This document shows positions 17,517 through 25,846 of a DNA stretch of 38,022 nucleotides, one piece after another (position 1 is the stretch's first letter; every line of letters starts with the position of its first letter). The stretch lies in contig CANHAH010000013.1 of the NCBI GenBank assembly GCA_947458705.1, positions 1 through 38,022 on the forward strand, written 5' to 3'. This stretch comes from Opitutia bacterium. GTDB lineage: Bacteria > Verrucomicrobiota > Verrucomicrobiia > Opitutales > Opitutaceae. The notes beneath the pieces are model-generated. The model did not search any database and had not been told where the DNA came from. It saw nothing but the letters and a program-made list of their open reading frames with translations. The position numbers and the translations under genes were made by a program.

Positions 17517-17585
17517 GGTGGTGGTTAAGGGTTCACCGAGGTTCGGGATTGAAATAAACGCAAATTCTCCGCGCAATCGTGTTTC

Positions 17586-19886
17586 TTGTCCAACCCCGAC
17601 GATACTGTTTTTTGGCGTTACCTAGCCATACTCGCCTGCTCTGCTGCGCTCTCGTTGCGCGCGCAGACCCCCCCTGCGGCCTCGGTCCCACCCGCGACGC
17701 CGACGCAAGCTGCCCCGACCGAAAAGCTACGTCCATTGGGCGCAGTTATTCCCTTACCATTACCGGGTGGACCGCCCGCCGCTGATAAGCCGATTCAACT
17801 TGGAGCCCTGCGGGTCGCTGGTGATTTATTTGACGAGACGATGGATCCTACGGGCATGGATGCTCCTGAGGCTGAGCGCTCGGAATCACCCTTTTCCAAC
17901 GACCTGATCATGGCGGAGACCGTCGATGATAACTTGCTCGACGACATCGGCGCGGAGTTGGCGGCGATTAATTCGGTGCCCGCGATGGACGCGGCCGCGG
18001 GAGTGAATCGCGTCAACTTGAAGGGCTTTCCTACGCCGCGCCAACGCAACGGTTTCACGCAAATCGGCATGCCTGAAATTCTTAATACCAGTGGCTCGGA
18101 ATCAATCATGGGCCCGCTTACACCGGTTGTGGGTCGCGCCGCACCCGGCGGCATTCATAACACCCTGACCGCGAGGCCCCGCGGTCGGAAATATTCGCGA
18201 TTAGATTTTGCGATGACCAGTCATGCGACGCAGAGCGCCAGCTTAGAATACAGCGGGCAACTCGTGCCGAAACGCTCATGGGATCGCTTCGCGCTGGCGT
18301 GGGATCAAAAAAGTGGCCCCGAGCCCTATACGTACAGCCGGCACCGCGCTTACGACGCAGCGGTCATCTGGAAATTTAACCGCGCGTGGAGCTCGATGCT
18401 CCAATTCGACTACGACGAACGTGCCAGCAACGCCGCCTCCGGCATCCTTGAATATCGACCCACCGCCTCCGCTAAAATCGTCGAGCCCTACCGGCCTCTG
18501 GCCTATTTCAACCTCTACGGCCCTAACGCCGGTTTTCGCAAACGCACCGCCAGCATAGTCATCCAGATTGAGGGCCAACTCGCGCGTAACGTGAGTGTGC
18601 GCGCGAGCGTGCAAGCCCTGCAACGCAGCCTCGATCAAGACTCGTGGACCTCGGGCCAGTACTTACTTGATACAAAAAAAATCGGCGGCACCCGCGAACC
18701 CCAACACACCGAACAACCTTTCAGCGGTTGGACCGGGCAAGTCGATATGACCACGCGTTTCCATTTCTGGCGCGCCGATCACAAGATCACCCTCGCAGTC
18801 GACAGCACGCAGACCGATTACGAACGCGTGCAACGCGCCTTGACCACAGCCGATCGCGCCGCGCAACCGCTCGATATCCGCGTCTTTGATCCCGCCGCAC
18901 CTAATTACGACCGCCCCGCGTATTCGACCGCGCGTTATTCTCGTTTCATTACTAACCGCGCAGAGCTCAACACATACTCAGGAGTTTTTATCAGCGATCG
19001 CACCGCCTTTATGAAAGGCCGTCTCGTCATGACGGCTGGTGTGCGCAAAGATTTTGTCACCATTGACGTCACCGACCGCCGCGTCGGCGCCGCGCTCCCG
19101 CACGTGCGGGATAAGACAGGTCAAATCTCCAGTCACCTCGGCGCGAACTACATTCTCGTGCCCGGCCGCATCCTCGGATTCGCCAACATGAGTACGGCGT
19201 TTGAACCCTCATCGCGCGTCGATGCACGCACGGGTCGCGTGCAAGGCAACGAGACCACACTCGGCTACGAACTCGGCGCCAAAGGGTTATTTTTTCAACG
19301 CCGCCTCGCGCTCATCGGTATGGGTTTTGCCTATTTTAACCAAAATATCTCGCGGCGTAATCCCCGTTACGACGATCCGATCTTTGACGCCAATCAGACC
19401 CAACCACAGCTTGTCGCCGCGGGCGAGGAGCGTTTTACGGGCGGCGCGCTTGAAGGCCGTTTTAAAGTTTCTGAAGTCTGCTCCTTCAGCGGACGCCTCA
19501 CCTATAACCAGGCGCTCACGACGCGTTCACCGGATCTGCCCGAGGAAATCGGTCGGGCGCTGACCCGTTTCCCAAGACTCACTGGCAGTTTAAGCGGGCG
19601 CTACGCGTTTGGCACGGAAGGCAAGAAAGCGGGGCTTAGTATGGGAGGGGCGCTCACGCACGTGAGTAGCACGGTGGCCAGTTACGAGACGGCCACGCAC
19701 GCGTATCAACAGTATCCCAGCTACACGTTGGCGAGTCTCAGCCTGAGTTATCGGATGAAACTAGGTAACTACAACCACGGCGTCACGGTTAGTGTGCGCA
19801 ATGCGCTCGACCGCGACCTGCTCGCTCAAGTCGCCCGCGTCGGCGCCGGCCGCGAGTTCGCGCTCAATTACGGCGTGGGTTGGTGA
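17586..19886 (+). CDS. TonB-dependent receptor-like barrel with very short plug
   Basis: 766 residues from TTG 17586, which directly precedes a signal peptide (about 10-26, ending LRAQ). A Pro/Ala-rich linker (27-68) comes next. The plug-like segment is only about 80 residues (roughly 115-195), with VNLKGFPTPRQRNGF, ESIMGPLTPVVGRAAPGGI; the usual TonB box and the DGxR loop are not recognisable. The remainder is a beta-barrel with repeated amphipathic strands (TLGYELGAKGLFFQRRLAL, NHGVTVSVRNALDRDL) and an aromatic end (GVGW). It should sit in the outer membrane. It has no FecIR pair. The cytochrome gene is divergent and LacI follows at 19976. Ligand unknown; barrel confidence high, active transport less sure because of the reduced plug. 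Confidence 0.82.
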   Translation: MSNPDDTVFWRYLAILACSAALSLRAQTPPAASVPPATPTQAAPTEKLRPLGAVIPLPLPGGPPAADKPIQLGALRVAGDLFDETMDPTGMDAPEAERSESPFSNDLIMAETVDDNLLDDIGAELAAINSVPAMDAAAGVNRVNLKGFPTPRQRNGFTQIGMPEILNTSGSESIMGPLTPVVGRAAPGGIHNTLTARPRGRKYSRLDFAMTSHATQSASLEYSGQLVPKRSWDRFALAWDQKSGPEPYTYSRHRAYDAAVIWKFNRAWSSMLQFDYDERASNAASGILEYRPTASAKIVEPYRPLAYFNLYGPNAGFRKRTASIVIQIEGQLARNVSVRASVQALQRSLDQDSWTSGQYLLDTKKIGGTREPQHTEQPFSGWTGQVDMTTRFHFWRADHKITLAVDSTQTDYERVQRALTTADRAAQPLDIRVFDPAAPNYDRPAYSTARYSRFITNRAELNTYSGVFISDRTAFMKGRLVMTAGVRKDFVTIDVTDRRVGAALPHVRDKTGQISSHLGANYILVPGRILGFANMSTAFEPSSRVDARTGRVQGNETTLGYELGAKGLFFQRRLALIGMGFAYFNQNISRRNPRYDDPIFDANQTQPQLVAAGEERFTGGALEGRFKVSEVCSFSGRLTYNQALTTRSPDLPEEIGRALTRFPRLTGSLSGRYAFGTEGKKAGLSMGGALTHVSSTVASYETATHAYQQYPSYTLASLSLSYRMKLGNYNHGVTVSVRNALDRDLLAQVARVGAGREFALNYGVGW

Positions 19887-19922
19887 GGCAGAGAAAGGCT
19901 CGATTTTAGGTTTAGCTGTTTC

Positions 19923-19940
19923 TGCAAAAACATTTTTGCA
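19923..19940. promoter_or_regulatory. Perfect palindrome before the LacI gene, likely autoregulatory operator
   Basis: TGCAAAAA (19923-19930) and TTTTTGCA (19933-19940) are exact inverted arms spaced by CA, 35 bases before the LacI-family start. The 16-base core GCAAAAACATTTTTGC matches 13 of 16 positions of the core GAAAAAACGTTTTAGC found twice at 25479-25494 and 25767-25782. LacI proteins often bind their own promoter, so this is probably a third site of the same regulator. Confidence 0.6.
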
Positions 19941-19975
19941 TAATTGAGCCCTAGGTGTCTGTATGAGTTTCTTTT

Positions 19976-21037
19976 ATGCCTAAATCCCGATCCAAGTCCC
20001 CGGTGCGTGCGACCGTGCGTGGTATCGCCGATGCGGCGGGGGTGTCGATCGGCTCGGTTTCCTCGGTGTTAAACAATCGTCACGTTGAGCGCAGGATTTC
20101 TCCGGCGACGGTGGAAAAAATCCGCGCGGCGGCGGCGGAGTTGGGCTATTTGCCTAATATCAGCGCGCGGCGGCTGCGCAGTGGCGGATCGAGTAAAAAC
20201 ACGGTCGTGTTGGCGTTAATCACCAGTTTCGAGGCCCCGATACCGCTGGTGAAGCATTTCATCGCGGCCTTGCAGCGCGCGGTCGCGGCGGGGAGCGATC
20301 ATTCCTTCTCGTTGTTGATCGAGATGTTTCCAGCGGGGTATCTGCGAGAGATGCCAGGTTTACTCACGGGGGATCATTTTAACGCGGCGTTGATCATGAA
20401 TACGACGGCGTCGGATGATGCGTTTCTCACGCGGGTACATCTGCCTTATCCCTCCGTTTTGGTGAATCGAGCGATTCCAGGGTACGCTTCTGTGGTCGAA
20501 GCCGTCACCACGGGCGCGAGGCCTGCGGAGATTCTTTTTCGCAGTAAGCGGCGGCGCTTGGCGGTGTTGCACGGTAGTCCTTTGACGCAGAGTACACGCG
20601 CGCGCGTGGATACGTTTATGCAGCGTTCGGCCCAGCTGACGGGAAGCGCTCCAGCGGAGATCGTCGCCGAGAATCTATCGGAGACGGCCGGTTATGAGGC
20701 GTTGCAGGCTTTTCTTGAACGCGGAGGTAAATGCGATGGGTTGTACGCGGTATCGGATGCGTTGGCGTTGGGGGCTTATCGCGCGATTAAAGAGCGTGGA
20801 TTAACCATCCCAGCGGATATGGCGGTAATGGGGGTGGGCGACTATGATATCGCGCCGTTTTTTGATCCACCGCTTTCTTGTGTGGGCGTCTCGCATCGGG
20901 AGTTGGCGGAGCAGGCAAGTGCCTTGTTGTTACAACAACTCGCGCGCGGGGCCGAGCCAGGACGCACGGTGGCAGTACCGCTGGTGGAGGCGCTGCGGGC
21001 TTCTTCGGGTCACCGGGAAACATCCTCCCTTGGGTGA
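19976..21037 (+). CDS. LacI-family transcriptional regulator
   Basis: 353 residues from ATG 19976. The helix-turn-helix is TVRGIADAAGVSIGSVSSVLNN (13-34), followed by ISPATVEKIRAAAAELGYLPN and the hinge SARRLRSG (63-70), whose Leu68 matches the residue that wedges into a central CG step of LacI operators. A periplasmic-binding-protein-like sensor domain fills residues 75-340 (VALITSFEAPIPLVKHF, LYAVSDALALGAYRA, MGVGDYDIAPFFDPPLS). It should be a sugar-responsive repressor or activator. A palindrome lies just upstream, and two near-identical sites flank the divergent promoters at 25431-25846, so its likely targets are itself, the PhyH-aldolase-hydrolase operon and the TonB receptor operon. It converges on the hydrolase gene with a 31-base gap. 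Confidence 0.93.
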   Translation: MPKSRSKSPVRATVRGIADAAGVSIGSVSSVLNNRHVERRISPATVEKIRAAAAELGYLPNISARRLRSGGSSKNTVVLALITSFEAPIPLVKHFIAALQRAVAAGSDHSFSLLIEMFPAGYLREMPGLLTGDHFNAALIMNTTASDDAFLTRVHLPYPSVLVNRAIPGYASVVEAVTTGARPAEILFRSKRRRLAVLHGSPLTQSTRARVDTFMQRSAQLTGSAPAEIVAENLSETAGYEALQAFLERGGKCDGLYAVSDALALGAYRAIKERGLTIPADMAVMGVGDYDIAPFFDPPLSCVGVSHRELAEQASALLLQQLARGAEPGRTVAVPLVEALRASSGHRETSSLG

Positions 21038-21068
21038 GGCTTTAGACCCCACCCTCGAGAAAATTCGT

Positions 21069-23597
21069 TTAGCGGGCGGTTTTAGGACTTACCGTCTTTT
21101 TCTCGAGCCAGACTTCGCTGATACTGCAACCGCTACCGTTGCCTCCAAGACCGGGCTCCCGGGTCCAGTTCAATGAGAGAGTGCCAGAGGCCGTAGCGGC
21201 GCGCGGGATATCAAAGGCGACGGGCGCGATGGGATTGGCGCGCGTGATGTAGGGGTGGACTTCGATCGTGCCGTTGGCGACGAGGCGGATTTTGGCCTTG
21301 GAGCGGATGTCGGGGTAGACGACGCGTACGCGGTACTCGGCGGTGGGATCAAGCTGGGTGTAATTGAGGGTGACGCTGTTGTCGTTGAGACCCCAAGCGA
21401 AATCGACCCACGAGGTGCGCAGAGGCAGAGGCGAGCCGACACCGGCCGCGATATGTCCGTCAAGAGGGGTGCGGAGGAAAGCAGGATCGCGTTCGTGACC
21501 CAGACCGCGATCGAGGTGCGGTGAGGCGGAGGCGTTGCCGAGGTCGTCATAGAAGCCTCCGGGGCCGGGATTGGTCCAAGTTGTGATTTCCTGGAGTTGC
21601 GCGAGGCGCGTTGGTTCCCCATCGATTTGGCGAATGGCGGTGAAACGCGCGCTTAGCCACGCGCGGTTGTTAAGTGGGTAATCGAGGGTGTCCAAGCCGG
21701 CACCGCGACCTTGGCTAATCGCGCGATACAGCGGCACGCTCAGTTTCATTTTAATACTTTGAAATAGCGCTTCGGCGAGTTGGTGGGTGCGCGTGCGCCA
21801 AGCCTGGGCGGTGGGTTGGGTGATGGCTTGGTTGAGGATCTCCTCCGCTCGAGCCATCGCTGGGGCGGCACCAAGGGAGGGCGCGGTGCGGAGTGCTTCC
21901 ATGGCACTGGCCTCGAGCGCCGTTTCATGGATCAAGCGCGCGCGTACGGTGGCGTCGAAATACGCACGGTAGAGCCCCATCTGAAAGCGCCAATTTTGCA
22001 GGTCCCGCGGAGTGGCCGCGCGTTCCATCGCTTGGAATTGATTGAGGGTGGTATACACCTCTTCGTGAGGCAGCAGTGGGCCTTGCCAGTTGCGCTCCAA
22101 GGCAAAAATACCCTGGGCGAAATCATCCGCGAGTCGTTCGCTAATAAAGTAACGCCCGTAGTCACGCATAACCTCTTGGAGCGAAGCGTCGGGATCCCAG
22201 CTCAGGCGGGACCAGACAGTTTTATTAATATCATCCGTGCAGCCTTCGGAATAGGTGATCGCGCCAATGGTGTGGGGTTGGAGCAGGCGGATGATATTCG
22301 CCATGTCGTGCGGCCGGGTAGTGATCGGCTCGCGTGTCTGGGTGAGCACAAAGGCACGGTCCCAATTGGCGATCGGGTATTGGCAACTGCGAGTGTGGGT
22401 GATGTCGGGGTAGTAGCGGATCGGGTAGGAGGCGGGGATGCGCCGGCGGAATTCGGCCAGATCCATGTGCACCCAGGGCGCGAAAACGGCACCGGCGAGC
22501 CAGGCAGGTTTTTGCTCGGTGAGATAGCCGATGAAATAATCCATATCGCTCTGGTTAAAACCCTGCGGCGAGAGCCACATAGTGGCTTTGGGATGAAAAC
22601 GGCGAAGGCTAGCGGTCTGTTTTTCTAGCAACGGAAACATGAGGCGCGGCGGGGTGTGGCCGGGGTCGCCGCCGGGGACCAGAATGGCATCGATGCGGGG
22701 CAGGGCGCTGAAAACTTCCGCCCACTCTTTGAGCGCGAAGGCGACCGTCTCCGGTTTGCTGTAATCTTCATCCATCGCCGGATACCAGATCCACACATCC
22801 AGACCATATGAGGCGGCGATGCGGGACATGCCGACCATCATGTCGATTTGGGGCCGGGGAAAATGAGGGCTATCCGCATCGTCGTCGGTGCGCGGAGGCA
22901 GAAGCTCGATCGCGTTACATCCAAAAATAGTGAGCTCGCGAATGTAGCGTTCCCACTGAGGCAGATCCCAGCCGCTATAAGAGTTGGGTTTGGGACGGTA
23001 AGCGAGTTGATGGCCGCGTAAAGGGTAGCGCGGAGAAGTGGAAAGATTAAGCGGGCTTAGTAATCCGGCCCGAGCGGGCCCGAAATGAAGAGTGCGCAAC
23101 AGGTGTCCCACCCCGAAGAGCACGCCCCGCGCGTCACGACCAGCGATAATGATCATCGGTTTAGCTGAACCGGCCGCACCCAGAGTGATGAGCTGATAGC
23201 CCTCAGCGCCGACGGTGTTTTCATTGAGCCCAGCTTCCGATGCGCGCTCGCCCAAAAGTGTACGCACTTCCGAAAAGCGCCCGACGATGATCGTCGGCGA
23301 GTCGACGGCCGGTAGCGTATGGGTGATGGGCCATCGTACCAAGGTGCGTGATTCCGTTTCCTCAACCAACATGGCCACGGCTTTCTGTTCGGGGCCGGAG
23401 ACGGTTAGCGGTGTGATGACCGTTGCTCGGGTCAGATCATAGCTTAGAGCTGGAAGTCCGACGTTACGAGCAGCCGCAAATTTTTCTAAGGCGGGTGAAA
23501 TTTGCGGTTGGGCTGTGAGAATCGTGGCGCATAAGGCCGTGGCGAGACTCATGAGCGCTATGAGTCGTTGGGTGGGGCGTAGGGTAGGGGTATACAT
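21069..23597 (-). CDS. Large secreted glycoside hydrolase-like protein (GH20/GH67-type layout)
   Basis: 842 residues from ATG 23597; longer readings overlap the aldolase gene. Signal peptide about 1-30 (ending TAQP). Residues about 35-165 resemble the GH20b/GH67 N-terminal zincin-like domain: DSPTIIVGR, GYQLITLG, IIIAGRDARGVLFGVGHLLRTL. A TIM-barrel-like centre follows, with PRYPLRGHQLAYRPKPNSYS, WERYIRELTIFGCNAIELLPP, GLDVWIWYPAMDEDY, AILVPGGDPGHTPP and MWLSPQGF. A helical region and a C-terminal beta-sandwich (LNYTQLDPTAEYRVRVVYPD) end the protein. I cannot assign catalytic acids: the GH20 DE pair is not evident. It probably acts on a glycan in the periplasm or at the surface. It is the last gene of a three-gene operon, 17 bases after the aldolase. 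Exact family uncertain. Confidence 0.78.
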   Translation of the reverse strand: MYTPTLRPTQRLIALMSLATALCATILTAQPQISPALEKFAAARNVGLPALSYDLTRATVITPLTVSGPEQKAVAMLVEETESRTLVRWPITHTLPAVDSPTIIVGRFSEVRTLLGERASEAGLNENTVGAEGYQLITLGAAGSAKPMIIIAGRDARGVLFGVGHLLRTLHFGPARAGLLSPLNLSTSPRYPLRGHQLAYRPKPNSYSGWDLPQWERYIRELTIFGCNAIELLPPRTDDDADSPHFPRPQIDMMVGMSRIAASYGLDVWIWYPAMDEDYSKPETVAFALKEWAEVFSALPRIDAILVPGGDPGHTPPRLMFPLLEKQTASLRRFHPKATMWLSPQGFNQSDMDYFIGYLTEQKPAWLAGAVFAPWVHMDLAEFRRRIPASYPIRYYPDITHTRSCQYPIANWDRAFVLTQTREPITTRPHDMANIIRLLQPHTIGAITYSEGCTDDINKTVWSRLSWDPDASLQEVMRDYGRYFISERLADDFAQGIFALERNWQGPLLPHEEVYTTLNQFQAMERAATPRDLQNWRFQMGLYRAYFDATVRARLIHETALEASAMEALRTAPSLGAAPAMARAEEILNQAITQPTAQAWRTRTHQLAEALFQSIKMKLSVPLYRAISQGRGAGLDTLDYPLNNRAWLSARFTAIRQIDGEPTRLAQLQEITTWTNPGPGGFYDDLGNASASPHLDRGLGHERDPAFLRTPLDGHIAAGVGSPLPLRTSWVDFAWGLNDNSVTLNYTQLDPTAEYRVRVVYPDIRSKAKIRLVANGTIEVHPYITRANPIAPVAFDIPRAATASGTLSLNWTREPGLGGNGSGCSISEVWLEKKTVSPKTAR

Positions 23598-23614
23598 AAA
23601 AAAGCTAAAAAACT

Positions 23615-24433
23615 TCAGACGGTGGTCGCGCCCTCGTCGGTGGTGGCGCGGCCAGCCTCGCTCAGGTGTTGCCGGAGGGCATTCACTTCCGCGGTGAGTG
23701 TGGTGCGAGTGGCGATGATATCGGAGCTGTGGATAATAAAATTTGCGCCGGCCGCGCACCAGCCAGCCTCCCGGGAGGCAGACATCCAAGAGTGAATGCC
23801 AGCCCCGATACCGGCGGCGCGTGCCCGCCGAAAAATATCCGTTACGGCCGCTTCGAATTCAGGCGTATCGTAGCGTTCCGGCTGGCCTAAGCTGCACGAC
23901 AGATCATGGGGTCCGATGAGGACGGCATCGAGTCCGTCCACCGCGAGAATCTCATCCAAAGCCTCAATGGCGGGCACGCTTTCGATGTTAACAATCAGAG
24001 AGTGGGCGCGATTCTGCGTGGCGACATAACTCTCCAGTTCAGGCTCAAAGGGCGTTTGGAGAGACAGTGCCGCCCTAAGTTTGGCGCCTTTGACCGGTCG
24101 ACGTTTGACGGCGCCGACCAACTCGCGCACCTCTGCCGCAGTTTCCACGTAGGGTGCAATCAAACCACACGCACCGCCGTCTAGGATTTGGCAGGCGGCA
24201 TAGGGATCCGGGGAGCCAATGCGGACGAGCGGGGCGAGGCCGGCGTAGCGGTAGGCTTGGCACATCCAGGACAGTTTTTCGCGATCGATGGTGATGTGCT
24301 CGGTGTCGATGAAAACAAAATCTAAAGGCATGCTGGCGAGCAGTGGCACCCAGCGCGGCGAGGTGGACGCGATCATCGTGCCATACACGCGCCGACCTGA
24401 ATGGAGCGCGTCACGAAATTCAGAACCGTTCAT
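23615..24433 (-). CDS. HpcH/HpaI-family (class II) 2-keto-acid aldolase
   Basis: 272 residues from ATG 24433. It carries the pyruvate-aldolase TIM-barrel signature: FVFIDTEH with the base His46, Arg71 in LVRIGS, IAPYVETA, Glu151 in VNIESVPAIEALDEILAVDGLDAVLIGP and Asp177 in GPHDLSCSLG. These positions agree with the His45, Arg70, Glu149 and Asp175 of E. coli HpcH, which bind the metal and pyruvate enolate. Relatives cleave 4-hydroxy-2-keto acids such as 2-keto-3-deoxy-L-rhamnonate or 2-keto-3-deoxyglucarate to pyruvate and an aldehyde. It is cytoplasmic (no signal peptide). It sits between the dioxygenase and the glycosidase-like gene, so it likely finishes breakdown of the sugar released by this locus. 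Confidence 0.9.
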   Translation of the reverse strand: MNGSEFRDALHSGRRVYGTMIASTSPRWVPLLASMPLDFVFIDTEHITIDREKLSWMCQAYRYAGLAPLVRIGSPDPYAACQILDGGACGLIAPYVETAAEVRELVGAVKRRPVKGAKLRAALSLQTPFEPELESYVATQNRAHSLIVNIESVPAIEALDEILAVDGLDAVLIGPHDLSCSLGQPERYDTPEFEAAVTDIFRRARAAGIGAGIHSWMSASREAGWCAAGANFIIHSSDIIATRTTLTAEVNALRQHLSEAGRATTDEGATTV

Positions 24434-24494
24434 ACAAAAAGGAATGACGCACAGAGATGCCGTTGCACCAGCCAGCGCTTAAAAATTAACTCGA

Positions 24495-25430
24495 TTAGCA
24501 TACACGTCCGAGCCGTTGCGCGGTTGTGTGGCCCGGGGGGTTATCTCCGATCCAGCGAGGATCGGCGGGTTCGGCGGCGAGTTGATAGCGCGTGTCGGTG
24601 GACAGCCGGAAGCGATCTGTCTGATTATCCAAACTGCCGTGCACGAGCGTCATGTTAAAAATCATGGCGTCGCCCAAGCGAAATTCAGGCGAAGTTAGCC
24701 AGCGCCCGCCTAAGCTTGCTTGGAGAGCGGTGGCGTTTTTTGAAAGTGTGCCATCCCACCATTTTTTCCCCGAAGCGTAATCGGCGGCGTCTTCGCGGTT
24801 GGTGCAGTATTCATCAACGTCGCGGGAGAGATAGGGTTTGAGCTCGGTGTTTTTTTTGTGCGAACCCTCAAGCACCATTAATCCGCCCAGATCTAAGCTC
24901 ACATCGCCAAGGGGGACCCAAGTTGTGTAAAGATTATGGGTGCCTCGGCCCATATAAACGAGATCACAGTGAATTGGGCTGCCCAGACCAGGACCTTTGG
25001 TGCGAAACCAGATGAAATCAAAATGCCTAACTGGCCCACCGAGAAAATTTTTGAAAAAATCAATGATACGCGGACCGAAAACGAGGTTTTGCAGTAAAGG
25101 ATCTTGTTGATTGAGCGGGTTGCCCATCGCTCGGCCAACTTCACGGCCATGGAAGCGGGCTTCATCTCTGGGGGCTCCTGGCTTTAGAAAGCCCAATGCG
25201 TCCAATTGGCCAGTGATGGAGTCCCGCACCGCTTGGACCTGCGCGCGCGGCCAAAATTCGCGGAGGTAAAGATAGCCGTCAGTATCCATGCGCTCTTGCA
25301 GAATTGCCGGCAGCTCCGCAGGATTTGATTCCAAGAGAAACCCGAATTTATCGCTGCTGAGTTCAAGTGGTAGCCCGTGGGCGTACAAGTGCGGCGGCGC
25401 GACCGAGACAGGGGGGTTCGATGCAGACAT
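24495..25430 (-). CDS. Phytanoyl-CoA dioxygenase (PhyH) family Fe(II)/2-oxoglutarate oxygenase
   Basis: 311 residues from ATG 25430; no signal peptide. The double-stranded beta-helix iron site is visible: His154-x-Asp156 in SPIHCDLVYM and distal His264 in TLVHGSLDNQ, with Arg275 in DRFRLSTDTRYQ to bind 2-oxoglutarate. Such enzymes hydroxylate a C-H bond of small metabolites; bacterial members commonly act on alkylated or methylated groups, and the substrate here is unknown. It is the first gene of the minus-strand arm, followed by the aldolase after 61 bases. A palindrome-cored operator lies 48-64 bases upstream of its start. It might remove a methyl or other cap from the imported sugar, which is inference. 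Confidence 0.9.
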   Translation of the reverse strand: MSASNPPVSVAPPHLYAHGLPLELSSDKFGFLLESNPAELPAILQERMDTDGYLYLREFWPRAQVQAVRDSITGQLDALGFLKPGAPRDEARFHGREVGRAMGNPLNQQDPLLQNLVFGPRIIDFFKNFLGGPVRHFDFIWFRTKGPGLGSPIHCDLVYMGRGTHNLYTTWVPLGDVSLDLGGLMVLEGSHKKNTELKPYLSRDVDEYCTNREDAADYASGKKWWDGTLSKNATALQASLGGRWLTSPEFRLGDAMIFNMTLVHGSLDNQTDRFRLSTDTRYQLAAEPADPRWIGDNPPGHTTAQRLGRVC

Positions 25431-25477
25431 GGGGGTTGAGACGCATTTATCTTTAAAGCGCCGCCGCGCCCGTCACA

Positions 25478-25494
25478 AGAAAAAACGTTTTAGC
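25478..25494. promoter_or_regulatory. LacI-type operator, PhyH side
   Basis: AGAAAAAACGTTTTAGC with the perfect palindrome AAAACGTTTT (25482-25491) and the central CG typical of LacI-family operators. It lies 48-64 bases upstream of the PhyH start codon, where a bound repressor would block transcription of the minus-strand operon. The same 17 bases recur at 25766-25782. Confidence 0.72.
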
Positions 25495-25765
25495 ATTTGG
25501 TAAATGATCAGTCTTAGTCTGCAGAAGTGCCGCCCAGCCCTATGCGATTAAAGGCAGGATCGAGTTGGTCGGGTGCGAGTCAATTAGTGTGGGTTTAATT
25601 TATTTTCCCTCGAAAACGAGTGCATCAAAGACAAGTATCACTTGGTGCGGCCCGGTTTCAGTGCGCCTTCATTTCATTTCTAGGGCCAAGGACTCTCCGG
25701 ACAGCTTAAGCCAAGCGGGCTCACCCCGCTAAACAGAAAGTAATTGACCTTTGTAATGAGTCTAT

Positions 25766-25782
25766 AGAAAAAACGTTTTAGC
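25766..25782. promoter_or_regulatory. LacI-type operator, TonB receptor side
   Basis: The identical 17 bases AGAAAAAACGTTTTAGC, ending 64 bases before the receptor ATG and just after a TTGACC box at 25744. Including the flanks, TAG and CTA extend the dyad to 20 bases with 16 symmetric positions. Its centre is 288 bases from that of the first site, so one regulator could act on both promoters or loop between them. Confidence 0.72.
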
Positions 25783-25846
25783 TAAACTAGCCACAGTGCT
25801 GGTAAGCCGGTTTTCCGAAAAAATCCCCAACCCCTCCGACCTACCC

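Larger units (their letters stand above)
25431..25846. promoter_or_regulatory. Divergent promoter region of the catabolic locus
   Basis: This 416-base stretch separates the PhyH gene (minus) from the TonB receptor (plus) and contains no gene I can support. It is more AT-rich than the coding sequence around it. It holds two identical operator-like sites (25478-25494 and 25766-25782), a CTCG-AAAA-CGAG inverted repeat (25609-25620), a 6-base-stem hairpin AGCGGG/CCCGCT (25714-25730), and a -35-like TTGACC at 25744. No convincing -10 element at 17-base spacing was found. The in-frame GTG at 25796 is less likely than ATG 25847 as the receptor start. Confidence 0.7.

Noticed and set aside
23598-23789. 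Longer N-terminus of the glycosidase-like gene
   Set aside because: It would overlap the aldolase coding sequence and place the signal peptide 64 residues inside the protein.
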